Below, one piece after another: positions 43,792 to 53,708 of a stretch of 63,966 nt of DNA. Position 1 is the first letter of the stretch, and the number at the start of each line of letters is the position of its first letter. The notes beneath the pieces are model-generated. The model made no database searches, had not been told where the DNA came from, and worked only from the letters and a program-made list of their open reading frames with translations. Source of the stretch: an uncultured Synechococcaceae cyanobacterium (GTDB lineage Bacteria; Cyanobacteriota; Cyanobacteriia; PCC-6307; Cyanobiaceae). Where the stretch lies: NCBI GenBank assembly GCA_902572395.1, contig CACGFX010000006.1:1-63966 (forward strand), in the 5' to 3' direction. The translations under genes were made by a program, and so were the position numbers.

Positions 43792-44928
43792 CTAAAACCA
43801 TTCAGTCTCAGCATTATCTTTTTCATTAGTATCGTCAAGTGGTGTAATTCTATCAAATTGCATTGATATACTTTTTTCTTGCTCGCCAGATACATCAACA
43901 GCTTTAATATCATATTTTTGAGTCCCGTCTCTAAATGGAACTTGAATTCTAAAAGTACCATCTGAAGCAAGAGGTACATCTTCTCCACCTATTGTCAATT
44001 TTGCAGAAGGTTCTGTAGCTCCATAAACAATTAATTCAGCATCAGCAACGAGCCAAAAAGATCTATTTTTAACAATTCCACTTCCCGAATCATTTAAACC
44101 TGATGACCATTTACCAGCACCTGAGTCTGTAAAATTATCATTGAGGTTTGTAGATTTTACATTTTCCATAAATTCTTCAGAACCAACTTTTCTTCTGAGA
44201 GGAATATTAGTTGCTGCTTGGTATAACCTTTCATGCATACCATTTTGTTCTGAAACAACAGGATTAGAAATATCTGGAATTGACTCAGACGTAGAATCTA
44301 AATTAAATGGTACAAATTTATCAAGAATTTGCTCAGAAGGATGAGACCCAGGAACATGGCTTATCGAAGAAAATGCCAATGACATCCAGTTAAAACCATA
44401 TTTATAACCTAACTCGACTTTATAATCTCTATCTGCAAGTGGGATTGGCAAGTACCACTCGGTACTGTAACTATCAACCGCTATCTCCCTTAGTGTTCCT
44501 TGATTCAAGTTGCTTCCTTCAGAACCAGATGCATCGAATAATCGTAAACATAATTTATTGGCTCCCAAAGATTGTGCTTTTTCTCTATCTGAATCAGAAA
44601 TTTGCCAAAAAACATAAGCCCAATCAGGGTCTCGGGGTAAGAAAACAACATTTGTTTTCAATTCTTCACTATTGTTGAAAGCATTGGACTCAGAAGTTTC
44701 TTCAAATTTTGACTCAAGAGGAGGAGTATATGTTTTTTTTGTAGATTTTTCTTGAGATTCCGACGCCAATGGAGGAGTGTATGTTTTTTTTGTAGATCTT
44801 GTCTGATATTTAAGTATTAAATCAACTAAAACAGCTTTTGTTTTACGGCTGTACAGCGGAACCGATAATTTACTTGCTTCTTGACGTAATTGTCTGAGGG
44901 TTAGTGAGAGTAATTGATCTTTATTCAT
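43792..44928 (-). CDS. DUF4912 protein with N-terminal SAP/Rho-N-like domain
   Basis: A protein of about 378 residues from ATG 44928 (a GTG at 44943 would add five). Its first 45 residues resemble a SAP/Rho N-terminal domain (SLTLRQLRQEASKLSVP...KTKAVLVDLIL), which binds nucleic acid. A TKKTYTPPL peptide occurs twice, 17 residues apart. The DUF4912 domain follows with PRDPDWAYVFWQIS and a beta-rich C-terminal part. The function is unknown. A 273-bp gap lies upstream. Confidence 0.82.
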   Translation of the reverse strand: MNKDQLLSLTLRQLRQEASKLSVPLYSRKTKAVLVDLILKYQTRSTKKTYTPPLASESQEKSTKKTYTPPLESKFEETSESNAFNNSEELKTNVVFLPRDPDWAYVFWQISDSDREKAQSLGANKLCLRLFDASGSEGSNLNQGTLREIAVDSYSTEWYLPIPLADRDYKVELGYKYGFNWMSLAFSSISHVPGSHPSEQILDKFVPFNLDSTSESIPDISNPVVSEQNGMHERLYQAATNIPLRRKVGSEEFMENVKSTNLNDNFTDSGAGKWSSGLNDSGSGIVKNRSFWLVADAELIVYGATEPSAKLTIGGEDVPLASDGTFRIQVPFRDGTQKYDIKAVDVSGEQEKSISMQFDRITPLDDTNEKDNAETEWF

Positions 44929-44943
44929 GATCCCATCAGCCAC

Positions 44944-45216
44944 TTTAAATTCTCCGTTTTTGTTTGGGATCAGTATGTTCTTTTTTTTTTGGAATTGTGT
45001 GTCTTTTTGGCCTGTCGTCAGGATCCTCTGACTACTAAAAAATTCTCAAAATTGATATTTCTCTTCAAAACAGTTGGTATCAAAGAAATCAATTAATTTT
45101 CAGATCTTTTTGAAATGTAAATCAATTTTCTTTTTTTTTAAATTTTATTACCTAAATTTGTTAATGACTCAACAAAAATATATTTTTTCTTCGGGATCAG
45201 TTAAACAAGAGGAAAT
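44944..45216. other. 273-bp intergenic stretch upstream of the DUF4912 gene
   Basis: It holds the likely promoter of the DUF4912 gene and the downstream side of the 117-residue unknown. An 11-base T run and a small CCTG/CAGG palindrome (loop TCGT) are seen. Short frames on the plus strand overlap the unknown gene and look like chance. I see nothing else here. Confidence 0.4.
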
Positions 45217-45570
45217 TCAGGGTTGTTCAACTAGAAGTACTAAATCATCTATCTCTAAATCCTCAATACTTTTACCTATTTTTTTTGAAAAAGTACTTAA
45301 TTTTCTCGAAGCAGATTCTAACTGCTCATAAAAAATATCACTAAATTTTTTATCATCAAATTTTTGGGATTGGTTATCACACCATTCTCTCAAGGGATTT
45401 TTATTTTGATATTCCAAACTATTATCTACTTTGATAATTTTAAAAATCTGAAGGCAATGAGCCAGTATTCTTAAATGATGTTTCTGAGTTATGGGTAGAT
45501 CAAGATTTTCAATTTCTTGAATAGTTTCTATGTTTAATGGGTTAGTCAAGGGATCAAGATGATTAGACAT
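45217..45570 (-). CDS. Conserved-hypothetical helical protein divergent from suf
   Basis: The 117-residue soluble protein is mostly helical, with an HHLRILAHCLQIFKII core helix and a second helix EQLESASRKLSTFSKKIG. It ends in an acidic segment and LVEQP. It has two cysteines (in the core helix and in REWCDN) that are not spaced like an Fe-S or zinc site. It does not resemble SufR, which is the usual divergent neighbour of suf genes. It starts 95 bp from sufB. Confidence 0.65.
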   Translation of the reverse strand: MSNHLDPLTNPLNIETIQEIENLDLPITQKHHLRILAHCLQIFKIIKVDNSLEYQNKNPLREWCDNQSQKFDDKKFSDIFYEQLESASRKLSTFSKKIGKSIEDLEIDDLVLLVEQP

Positions 45571-45665
45571 TAATTTTTGGTTTTAATAAAGGAAAAAAAC
45601 TCAATATTGGGGGTATCTTTCGTTAGAGTATATAAAGCTAATTGTAATAAGTTATTTTTGATAAC

Positions 45666-47108
45666 ATGGTCAACGAAAATTTAGTTAAAGATGTTGTAAA
45701 AGAGCCTTACAAATATGGGTTCGTCACTGATATTGAAACTGAAAAAATAGAAAAGGGATTAAATGAAGATATCATAAAATTAATTTCACAGAAAAAAGAA
45801 GAGCCAAAATTCCTTCTCGATTTTAGATTAAAAGCCTTTAAAAAATGGCAAAAAATGAAAGAGCCTGATTGGGCATCATTAGGATATAAAAAAATTGATT
45901 ATCAAGATATTATTTATTACTCTGCTCCTAAGCAAAAAGAGAAAATTTCTAGCTTAGATGAAGTTGATCCCAAACTTCTTGAGACTTTTGACAAATTAGG
46001 AATACCCCTCACGGAGCAAAAAAAACTCACAAATGTTGCAGTAGATGCTGTTTTTGATAGTGTTTCTATAGCCACAACTTTTAGAGAAGAACTTGCTGAA
46101 CATGGAGTTATATTTTGCTCAATTAGTGAAGCAGTCAAAAATCACGCCGATTTGATTGAAAAATATTTAGGTACAGTAGTTCCAGCTAGTGATAATTATT
46201 TTGCAGCGCTTAATTCTGCAGTTTTTAGTGATGGTTCTTTTGTATATATCCCAAAAGGTGTTAATTGCCCTATGGATCTATCTTCCTACTTCAGGATTAA
46301 TAGTGGAGATTCAGGACAATTCGAAAGAACACTAATCATTGCTGAAGAATCAAGTTCTGTAAGTTATCTAGAAGGTTGTACAGCTCCAATGTTTGATACA
46401 AATACCCTACATGCAGCAGTTGTAGAGCTAATAGCATTAGACGACGCCTCAATAAAATATTCAACAGTCCAAAATTGGTATGCTGGTGATGAAGAAGGTA
46501 TTGGCGGAATTTTTAACTTTGTCACCAAGAGAGGAAAATGTTTAGGTAAGAGAAGTAAAATTAGCTGGTCTCAAGTTGAAACAGGTTCTGCAATTACATG
46601 GAAATATCCTAGCTGTCTTCTTTTAGGGGAAGAATCTGTTGGAGAATTTTATTCAGTGGCTCTCACAAATAATCTTCAACAAGCAGATACCGGCACAAAA
46701 ATGATCCATATTGGCCCTAAGACCAAATCAACTATTGTCAGCAAAGGTATTAGTGCAGGTAAGTCAAAAAATAGCTATAGAGGTCTTGTTAAAATGGGAA
46801 CAAAAGCTACAGGCTCAAGAAATTACAGTCAATGTGATTCAATGTTAATAGGGGATCAAGCTTCTGCAAATACATTCCCTTACATCAAATCTCAACAACC
46901 CAATTCTGACATTGAGCATGAAGCAAGCACATGTAGAATCTCAGAAGACCAACTTTTTTATCTCCAAAGCAGAGGCATAGAATTTGAGGAGGCTGTATCT
47001 ATGATGGTCAGCGGTTTTTGCAGAGATGTATTTAATCAATTACCTATGGAATTTGCTGCTGAAGCAGATAAGTTACTGGCACTTAAACTAGAGGGATCAG
47101 TAGGTTAA
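45666..47108 (+). CDS. sufB: Fe-S cluster assembly scaffold SufB
   Basis: Core scaffold of the SUF machine, on which SufC and SufD assemble Fe-S clusters. The 480-residue chain shows the family blocks [29 protein letters not shown] (ends), [13 protein letters not shown], and the C-terminal [16 protein letters not shown] and [21 protein letters not shown] (ends quoted). It is the first gene of sufBCDS, in which the gaps are 21, 3 and minus 1 bp. Confidence 0.96.
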   Translation: MVNENLVKDVVKEPYKYGFVTDIETEKIEKGLNEDIIKLISQKKEEPKFLLDFRLKAFKKWQKMKEPDWASLGYKKIDYQDIIYYSAPKQKEKISSLDEVDPKLLETFDKLGIPLTEQKKLTNVAVDAVFDSVSIATTFREELAEHGVIFCSISEAVKNHADLIEKYLGTVVPASDNYFAALNSAVFSDGSFVYIPKGVNCPMDLSSYFRINSGDSGQFERTLIIAEESSSVSYLEGCTAPMFDTNTLHAAVVELIALDDASIKYSTVQNWYAGDEEGIGGIFNFVTKRGKCLGKRSKISWSQVETGSAITWKYPSCLLLGEESVGEFYSVALTNNLQQADTGTKMIHIGPKTKSTIVSKGISAGKSKNSYRGLVKMGTKATGSRNYSQCDSMLIGDQASANTFPYIKSQQPNSDIEHEASTCRISEDQLFYLQSRGIEFEEAVSMMVSGFCRDVFNQLPMEFAAEADKLLALKLEGSVG

Positions 47109-47129
47109 TTAATCAATTTCTAAACTGAA

Positions 47130-47915
47130 ATGCAAAGTAAAATGAAAGAATCAGATCCAATTTTAGAAGTTGAAAATCTCTCTGCATCTACTGATAATCT
47201 TCCAATTTTAAAAGGGGTTTCACTTACTGTCTACCCTGGAGAAATCCATGCCATTATGGGAAGAAATGGATGTGGCAAAAGTACTCTTTCGAAAATAATT
47301 GCAGGACATCCCTCGTATAATATTACAAATGGCGTCATAAAATTTTTAGGTGAAAACATCAACTCTCTAGAACCTGAAGAGAGATCCCAATCAGGAATTT
47401 TTCTTGGTTTTCAATATCCAATTGAGATTCCAGGTGTAAGTAATCTTGAGTTTCTGAGAGTTTCAACTAATGCCAGAAGGAAATTCCTCAACAAAGAAGA
47501 ATTGGATACTTTTGATTTTGAAGAAATAGTTAAAGAAAAGTTAGAAATTGTGAAAATGGATCACGCATTCCTATCAAGAAGTGTAAACCAAGGCTTTTCC
47601 GGAGGTGAAAAAAAAAGGAATGAGATTCTGCAAATGGCTTTACTTGAACCCAAGATAGCTATATTAGATGAGACCGATTCTGGTCTAGATATCGATGCTC
47701 TCAGAATAGTTGCATCAGGAATTAAAAAAATATCTAATGCACAAACAGGAATTATACTTATTACCCACTATCAAAGATTATTAGATGAAATTAAACCAAA
47801 TTATGTCCATGTTATGTCAGACGGACAAATCATAAAAACTGGTGAGAGTGATCTTGCTCTAGAGCTTGAGGAAAAAGGGTATGAATGGACTGATAACTTT
47901 ATAAAAGAGACCTAA
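47130..47915 (+). CDS. sufC: SUF ATPase SufC
   Basis: The ABC-type ATPase of the SUF complex. Walker A is GRNGCGKST, the signature is [11 protein letters not shown], Walker B is [12 protein letters not shown], and the switch histidine is in LITHYQRLL. The 261-residue length is normal; an ATG at 47142 could be the real start. It works with SufB and SufD in the cytoplasm. Confidence 0.95.
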   Translation: MQSKMKESDPILEVENLSASTDNLPILKGVSLTVYPGEIHAIMGRNGCGKSTLSKIIAGHPSYNITNGVIKFLGENINSLEPEERSQSGIFLGFQYPIEIPGVSNLEFLRVSTNARRKFLNKEELDTFDFEEIVKEKLEIVKMDHAFLSRSVNQGFSGGEKKRNEILQMALLEPKIAILDETDSGLDIDALRIVASGIKKISNAQTGIILITHYQRLLDEIKPNYVHVMSDGQIIKTGESDLALELEEKGYEWTDNFIKET

Positions 47916-47918
47916 AAA

Positions 47919-49136
47919 ATGGAAATTATTGAAAAAATAAAAACTAATAAATCGAATGATAACCTAACGGAAATTCAAAAAATCTGTCTTCATAAATTAC
48001 AATCAAGCCCTCTCCCTAATCCAAAAAGTGAACTATGGAGACTTTCGAATAAATCAAAATTGTCAAATTTTTTAGATTACTCAGTTAATGAAAAAGATTC
48101 AAAATTTGATATACCATATCCTAAAAATTCTCAAAATACTATTAGATTAATAATTGGTGAGAATTGCCAAATCAAATTAATAAAGAAAAATTATTCAATA
48201 CAGCAATTAAGTGAGGATGAATTACAAAAATATATCAAGGAACAGATATCTTTTTTTACGCAAAACGAAAATTGGAGTGACCTACTAAATCTGTCTTTAA
48301 GTTGCAAAAATAATATTTTGGGATTAAAAATAAATGGATCAAAAATTCCTCCAATAGAAATTTTTAGTCATGCATCAAGTAATTCTTTAAACGCAAAAAC
48401 CCTCGTAATATTTTTAGAAAAGAATTGTGATGTTGAATTATTACAAGTAAATCTTGGTAAGGAAAACTCTTCATTATCTCAATCAACTTTCTTTTGCTTG
48501 AAAGAAAATAGTTCTGTAAATCATGGAGTTGTTTCTTACGGTGAAAACAGATCCAACCTATTAAATTCTCTCAATGTAATTCAACAAAAAAATAGTGCAT
48601 ACAACTTAGGATCTTTACATTTCAAATTCAATTACGCGAGATTTGAAATTAGTATTAAACAATCTGCGGGGAACGCTAAAACAAATATCAAAGGTATGCA
48701 AATAACAAAAAATGATGAGCAAATTTCAACCTATACAAAAATAGAATTTAATGGCCCAAATGGATTTCTAGATCAAATTAATAAATCACTTGCTGATGAT
48801 AAATCGCATGCAATATTTGAAGGTTCAATAATAGTTCCGAAAATTGCCCAGAGAACTGATGCTTCCCAATTAAGTAGAAATTTACTTTTATCAAATCTCG
48901 CACAAATAGATACCAAACCTCAATTAGAAATAATTGCTGATGATGTCAAATGCAAACATGGAGCTACAATTTCGCAACTAAATGAAGAAGAACTTTTTTA
49001 TATGCGAACAAGAGGGATCACATTAACAGAAGCAAGTAAACTACAATTAAGTTCTTATTTCCAAGAAATAATTTCATTTATTCCAGTTTCAAAAGATAGA
49101 TGGGATTTGCTTGATAAACTTTTACATGAAAATTAA
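47919..49136 (+). CDS. sufD: Fe-S cluster assembly protein SufD
   Basis: SufB paralogue that completes the SufBC2D complex. The conserved C-terminal half is visible (FEGSIIVPKIAQRTDASQLSRNLLL ends quoted, then DDVKCKHGATISQLNEEELFYMRTRG). The N-terminal half is divergent, as is normal for SufD. It starts 3 bp after sufC and ends one base into sufS (ATGA-type junction). Confidence 0.93.
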   Translation: MEIIEKIKTNKSNDNLTEIQKICLHKLQSSPLPNPKSELWRLSNKSKLSNFLDYSVNEKDSKFDIPYPKNSQNTIRLIIGENCQIKLIKKNYSIQQLSEDELQKYIKEQISFFTQNENWSDLLNLSLSCKNNILGLKINGSKIPPIEIFSHASSNSLNAKTLVIFLEKNCDVELLQVNLGKENSSLSQSTFFCLKENSSVNHGVVSYGENRSNLLNSLNVIQQKNSAYNLGSLHFKFNYARFEISIKQSAGNAKTNIKGMQITKNDEQISTYTKIEFNGPNGFLDQINKSLADDKSHAIFEGSIIVPKIAQRTDASQLSRNLLLSNLAQIDTKPQLEIIADDVKCKHGATISQLNEEELFYMRTRGITLTEASKLQLSSYFQEIISFIPVSKDRWDLLDKLLHEN

Positions 49137-50389
49137 TGAAAACGATTCAAAATTTTCCTGAAATAACGAAGAAAGACTTTCCTCTTTTAAATAAAAACTT
49201 GAAAAGTAATGAGCAAATTATTTATTTAGATCATGCTGCAACGACTCAAAAACCAGTACAAGTTTTAAAAAAAATTGATGAATATTACAGAAATTTTAAT
49301 GCCAATGTACATAGAGGAGCACATCAATTAAGTGCTAAAGCAACAGAAGAATTTGAAAATGCAAGATATTTAATTAGCAAATATATAAAAGCGAGTTCAG
49401 CAAAAGAAATTATTTTCACAAGAAATGCAACTGAGGCAATCAATCTAGCAGCTAGATCATGGGGCGAATCTTCATTAAAAGAAAACGATGAAATTCTCTT
49501 ATCAATCATGGAGCATCATAGCAATATTGTTCCATGGCAAATGGTTGCAGCAAAAAATAAATGCAAATTAAAATTTATAGGTATAGATAAAGATGGGAAA
49601 TTAGATATAAACGACTTTAAATCAAAACTATCATCTAGAACTAAACTTGTTAGCCTAGTACATGTTAGTAATACTCTAGGTTGCTGCAATCCAATCAAAG
49701 AAATAACTAAATTAGCTAAACAAAAAGGTTCTTTAGTTTTAATAGATGCATGTCAAAGTTTGGCTCATCAAAAATTAGATGTTATTGACCTTGATATAGA
49801 TTTTTTAGCTGGATCAGGTCATAAACTTTGCGGTCCTACAGGTATAGGTTTTCTCTGGTCAAGGAAAGAAATCCTAGAAAAAATTCCTCCTCTTTTTGGA
49901 GGTGGTGAAATGATTCAAGATGTTTTTAAAGAGACGAGTACTTGGGCAGAGCTACCGCACAAATTCGAAGCTGGAACTCCAGCCATTGCAGAAGCAATAG
50001 GTCTTGCAGAAGCAATCAACTATATTAACAATATTGGATTGAATGAAATTCATGAATATGAAAATGCTATTACTAAATATTTATTTGAAAAATTGAATCA
50101 AATAGAAAATGTTAATGTTATTGGCCCATCACCTGAGATAGATCCAAACAGGGCATCGCTTGCGACCTTTTATATACAAAACATACATTCAAACGATATT
50201 GCTGAAATTCTTGATTCAAAAGGAATTTGTATCAGAAGTGGGCATCATTGCTGTCAACCTCTTCACAGATACATAGGCATTAAATCAACAGCTAGAATTA
50301 GTATGAATTTCACAACCAATAAGGAAGAAATTGATATATTTATAGAAAAATTAAAAGATACTATTAATTTCCTAAAAATCAATTCTTAA
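49136..50389 (+). CDS. sufS: Cysteine desulfurase SufS
   Basis: PLP enzyme that takes sulfur from cysteine for cluster assembly. The PLP lysine is K230 in GSGHK, the aspartate partner is in LIDACQS, and the active cysteine lies in RSGHHCC near 371-372, on the short loop typical of group II (SufS/CsdA). The 417-residue length is normal. It is last of the suf genes and converges on the S9 peptidase with a 4-bp overlap. No SufE gene is seen. Confidence 0.95.
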   Translation: MKTIQNFPEITKKDFPLLNKNLKSNEQIIYLDHAATTQKPVQVLKKIDEYYRNFNANVHRGAHQLSAKATEEFENARYLISKYIKASSAKEIIFTRNATEAINLAARSWGESSLKENDEILLSIMEHHSNIVPWQMVAAKNKCKLKFIGIDKDGKLDINDFKSKLSSRTKLVSLVHVSNTLGCCNPIKEITKLAKQKGSLVLIDACQSLAHQKLDVIDLDIDFLAGSGHKLCGPTGIGFLWSRKEILEKIPPLFGGGEMIQDVFKETSTWAELPHKFEAGTPAIAEAIGLAEAINYINNIGLNEIHEYENAITKYLFEKLNQIENVNVIGPSPEIDPNRASLATFYIQNIHSNDIAEILDSKGICIRSGHHCCQPLHRYIGIKSTARISMNFTTNKEEIDIFIEKLKDTINFLKINS

Positions 50390-52311
50390 AGATTCAAAAC
50401 ATTTTTTAAAAATTTCCAAGATTTTTGCATTACTATTTCTCTATTGTCAATATTTTTAAACCCATGCCCTTCATTTTCAAAAAACACAACCTCTGAATAT
50501 TTATTATTCTGAATCAAAATTTCTTGAATTTTTAAAGTATGTTTATATGAAATAACTCTATCTTTTTTTCCATGAAACAATAGGATAGGTTTTTTTATTT
50601 TGCTAATTTGATTTATTGGTGATCTATTTATGTAATCATCAAAATTTTCTTCATAATTTCCTACTAAAGAATTTAAATAATCTTTTTCAAACCTATGAGT
50701 GTTGTAATGCATATCCGTCAAATCCAAAACAGGATATTTACAAATTGCAGCTGTAAAAATAGACCCAGATAACAAACAATTCAAAGCTGTTAACCCTCCA
50801 GCACTATTACCAAAAATTACAACTTTATCACTATCAACTAGATTTAATTTAATCAATTCAAGTGCTATTGATTTACAATCATAAGAATCAACAATACCCC
50901 ACTTGTAATTCAACCTCTCCCTATATAATTTGCCAAATCCTGATGATCCTCCATAATTAACTTCAGCAACAAAAAATCCCTTCGACGTCCAATATTGAAC
51001 TTCAGAATTATATGATCCATCAAAACATGAAGTTGGTCCACTATGTGCTCTAACAAGGAGCGGTGGCTTTCTAAAATTTTCGACAAGCGGTTTGTAAAGA
51101 AAAGAATGAGTAGATTGATCTTCAAAACCTTTAAACCAAAATGTTTCAGGTATTGAACAATCTTTTATGTGTTCTACATATATCTGCTCAGAAAAATTTG
51201 ATAAAAGGTTTTCTGCAAAATCAATTTCACATACAATTCCCAAAAAATTTGATCCATAACCTTTTAAAATAACTTTTTCCCGAAAAACACTGAAATCACT
51301 TATTGAGGTAAAAGGAGTAGAAAATTCTTTCACTAATTGAAGATTCTTATATTGTTCAACTATTAAATTAGTGTCTTTTTTTGCTAGGCAAAATAAATTT
51401 TTTATACTACCCGAAAAAAATGTTATTCCTGAGATCCATTGTGGTGCTCCATATTCAATCAAATGTCTCTCTATTCTTTTCTTAATAAAAATATTCTCAA
51501 TTTCACGAACATCTAAAAACAATAAGTTCCACCATCCAAAACTATCTTCAGAACATACTAAAATTGTTTCACTTATCCAATAAGGCTGAAAAAAAGAAAC
51601 GTTTTTTTTGGCATTTATCAGCTCATTTGAGAATTTTTTTATTTTTTGTATCTCTCCATCTAAATCTATTTGAGCAAAAAACAGATCATTTTTCTCCCAA
51701 GGCATGTGGGGAGAATCCCACTCTAACCAAGAAAATAAGTTAGCAGAAGTATTAGAAGATAATTCGCCAGCAAAATTTTTAAATTTTTTTATTCGATGAA
51801 TATCTTGTTTAGTTTTTTTTAAGTTTAAAGAAAATAAATAATCTCTATTATTAATTTCGCAAATACCATACAAAAAATTTTTTTCAGAAATTACAAATGA
51901 AGAATCGAAATTTCCATCAATCGATTTAGATAGCTGTCTAGGTTCTTGAACTGAAACGAGATATTTATTTTGGCTTCTATCAGTTGACGCTGACTCTTTA
52001 AAAATTTGGAACCATACTGCCTTTGTAATCTGATCTATCCATATCAAATAAAAATTATTTTTAAAATTTATACATTTATAAGATTTACCACCATATCCAT
52101 GAAAATTATTTTTAATGTTATATTTTTTAGTTGTTAATTGCTGGTAAATGGCTTCTTTGACATTAAATGGTCTTGCAAAAATGGCATTTTGATTTTTACC
52201 TTCTCCAACATCATCAATCCAAAAAATGATATCCCTAATAATTGTTAATTCCTTGAAAGCATTTTTTTTAGATTCAGTTTGTCTAACTTTTAACTTATCA
52301 TCATTACTCAT
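50386..52311 (-). CDS. S9-family (prolyl-oligopeptidase-like) peptidase
   Basis: The 641-residue protein has an N-terminal beta-propeller-like part and a C-terminal alpha/beta-hydrolase. The catalytic residues are serine in GNSAGG (about 502), aspartate in GKKDRV (about 589) and histidine in EGHGF (about 616). The oxyanion block GGSSGFGKLYR lies near 455. No signal peptide is seen, so it is likely cytoplasmic. The substrate is probably short peptides. Confidence 0.88.
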   Translation of the reverse strand: MSNDDKLKVRQTESKKNAFKELTIIRDIIFWIDDVGEGKNQNAIFARPFNVKEAIYQQLTTKKYNIKNNFHGYGGKSYKCINFKNNFYLIWIDQITKAVWFQIFKESASTDRSQNKYLVSVQEPRQLSKSIDGNFDSSFVISEKNFLYGICEINNRDYLFSLNLKKTKQDIHRIKKFKNFAGELSSNTSANLFSWLEWDSPHMPWEKNDLFFAQIDLDGEIQKIKKFSNELINAKKNVSFFQPYWISETILVCSEDSFGWWNLLFLDVREIENIFIKKRIERHLIEYGAPQWISGITFFSGSIKNLFCLAKKDTNLIVEQYKNLQLVKEFSTPFTSISDFSVFREKVILKGYGSNFLGIVCEIDFAENLLSNFSEQIYVEHIKDCSIPETFWFKGFEDQSTHSFLYKPLVENFRKPPLLVRAHSGPTSCFDGSYNSEVQYWTSKGFFVAEVNYGGSSGFGKLYRERLNYKWGIVDSYDCKSIALELIKLNLVDSDKVVIFGNSAGGLTALNCLLSGSIFTAAICKYPVLDLTDMHYNTHRFEKDYLNSLVGNYEENFDDYINRSPINQISKIKKPILLFHGKKDRVISYKHTLKIQEILIQNNKYSEVVFFENEGHGFKNIDNREIVMQKSWKFLKNVLNL

Positions 52312-52389
52312 TTAAAAAAAATATAAAGAAAGTAAATTAAAGTGCTAGTATTTTTATAGCTAAACTCTTAATTAAAAACTTTTTTTAAC

Positions 52390-52995
52390 GTGGCAAACCA
52401 TTTTTCACAACTTGCAAAAAAGTCAAGAACAAATGGAAGCTCAGAAAATATTGCAAAAGAACAAACAGGTAAGCCATCTCTAGATATTTATAAACTTGGT
52501 GATGATGTATTAAGACAAAATTCCAAAAGAATAACTAGGGTTGACGAAGCGATTAGAAAACTTGCTAGAGAAATGCTTCAAAGCATGTACGCAGCTAAAG
52601 GAATTGGACTTGCAGCACCTCAAATTGGTATCAACAAAGAGCTTCTTGTCATAGATGTAAATTTTGAAGATTCAGCAGCAGAACCTCTAATATTAATCAA
52701 TCCAGAAATTACAGACTTTGGAACAACCCTTAATGCATACGAAGAAGGCTGCTTAAGTATACCTGGCGTATATTTGAATGTAGTAAGACCATCAACTATA
52801 AAATTAAAATTTAGAGATGAAATGGGGAGACCACGTAAAATGAAAGCAGATGGACTTCTGGCGAGATGCATTCAACATGAAATGGATCACTTAAACGGAA
52901 TTTTATTTGTTGATAGAGTTACATCAAAAGATGATCTGAACAAAGAACTTATAAAGGTAGGGTTTAACGAAAAAGACGTAATTTCTATTAGTTAA
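52390..52995 (+). CDS. def: Peptide deformylase
   Basis: Removes the formyl group from new proteins. All three motifs are present: GIGLAAPQIG (71-80), EGCLSIPG (119-126) with metal ligand C121, and QHEMDH (162-167) with H163, E164 and H167. An N-terminal tail of about 30 residues is longer than in E. coli. The start is GTG 52390. The HIT gene follows after 4 bp. Confidence 0.95.
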   Translation: MANHFSQLAKKSRTNGSSENIAKEQTGKPSLDIYKLGDDVLRQNSKRITRVDEAIRKLAREMLQSMYAAKGIGLAAPQIGINKELLVIDVNFEDSAAEPLILINPEITDFGTTLNAYEEGCLSIPGVYLNVVRPSTIKLKFRDEMGRPRKMKADGLLARCIQHEMDHLNGILFVDRVTSKDDLNKELIKVGFNEKDVISIS

Positions 52996-52999
52996 TCTA

Positions 53000-53341
53000 A
53001 TGACTGAAACTACAATATTTCAAAAAATAATTAATAAAGAAATACCCTGCGATAAGCTTTATGAAGATGAGTTTTGTATTGCTTTTAATGATATCCAAGC
53101 ACAAGCACCAGTGCATTTTTTAGTGATCCCAAAAAAGCCAATTATTAGTTTATTAGATTGTATTGAAGAAGATGCAAATTTATTAGGGCATTTACTTTTT
53201 GTTGGTAGTAAAATTGCTAAATCAAAAAATTTAACTAATTGGAGAACAGTAATTAATACTGGAGCAGAATCCGGACAAACAGTTTTTCATTTGCATATTC
53301 ATTTTTTATCTGGAAGAAAAATGAATTGGCCCCCAGGATAA
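53000..53341 (+). CDS. HIT-family (histidine triad) hydrolase
   Basis: The 113-residue protein has the triad H97-x-H99-x-H101 in FHLHIHF and the N-terminal IFQKIINKEIPC typical of bacterial HinT-like proteins. These hydrolyse adenosine nucleotide amidates and similar compounds. The length is normal. It is 4 bp behind def. Confidence 0.93.
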   Translation: MTETTIFQKIINKEIPCDKLYEDEFCIAFNDIQAQAPVHFLVIPKKPIISLLDCIEEDANLLGHLLFVGSKIAKSKNLTNWRTVINTGAESGQTVFHLHIHFLSGRKMNWPPG

Positions 53342-53387
53342 AACTCTCGAAAGAAAAGTTTATGGGTTATAAATAAATAAAAACATA

Positions 53388-53666
53388 ATGAATACACCCG
53401 ACTCATCAAATACAAATTCCAAAAATTTATTCAATTTAATTTCAAAAAATTGGGAAGATCTAGACGATTCACTTAAAACTAAGTTGATAAAAATTTGGAA
53501 GGTTTTAACTTATAAATGGCAATTACAAATTTTATTTAATCTACCTTTTCTTTTATGGTGGGTATTAGACAAGTCTTTTCCAAAAGTTCATAAATTTGAT
53601 ATGACAATCTTGAATTACTTAAATTTACCTGACTGGGCACTTTCATATATTGGCTTTGGTCAATAG
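53388..53666 (+). CDS. Small single-span protein, conserved-hypothetical style
   Basis: The 92-residue protein has a polar, S/N-rich start and one hydrophobic span (about 45-64, with NLPFLLWWVLD). A C-terminal LNLPDWALSYIGFGQ segment follows that could lie on the membrane. The family is not recognised. It stands between HIT and the ABC transporter, all on the plus strand, and may be co-transcribed. Confidence 0.65.
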   Translation: MNTPDSSNTNSKNLFNLISKNWEDLDDSLKTKLIKIWKVLTYKWQLQILFNLPFLLWWVLDKSFPKVHKFDMTILNYLNLPDWALSYIGFGQ

Positions 53667-53708
53667 ACTGCTAAAAGTTATAATTTACCTTATAAAACTA
53701 GTCGAGTA

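Noticed and set aside
44914-45331. Plus-strand frames in the gap before suf
   Set aside because: They overlap the 117-residue minus-strand gene or the DUF4912 start, are rich in F, L and K from T/A runs, and have no pattern.
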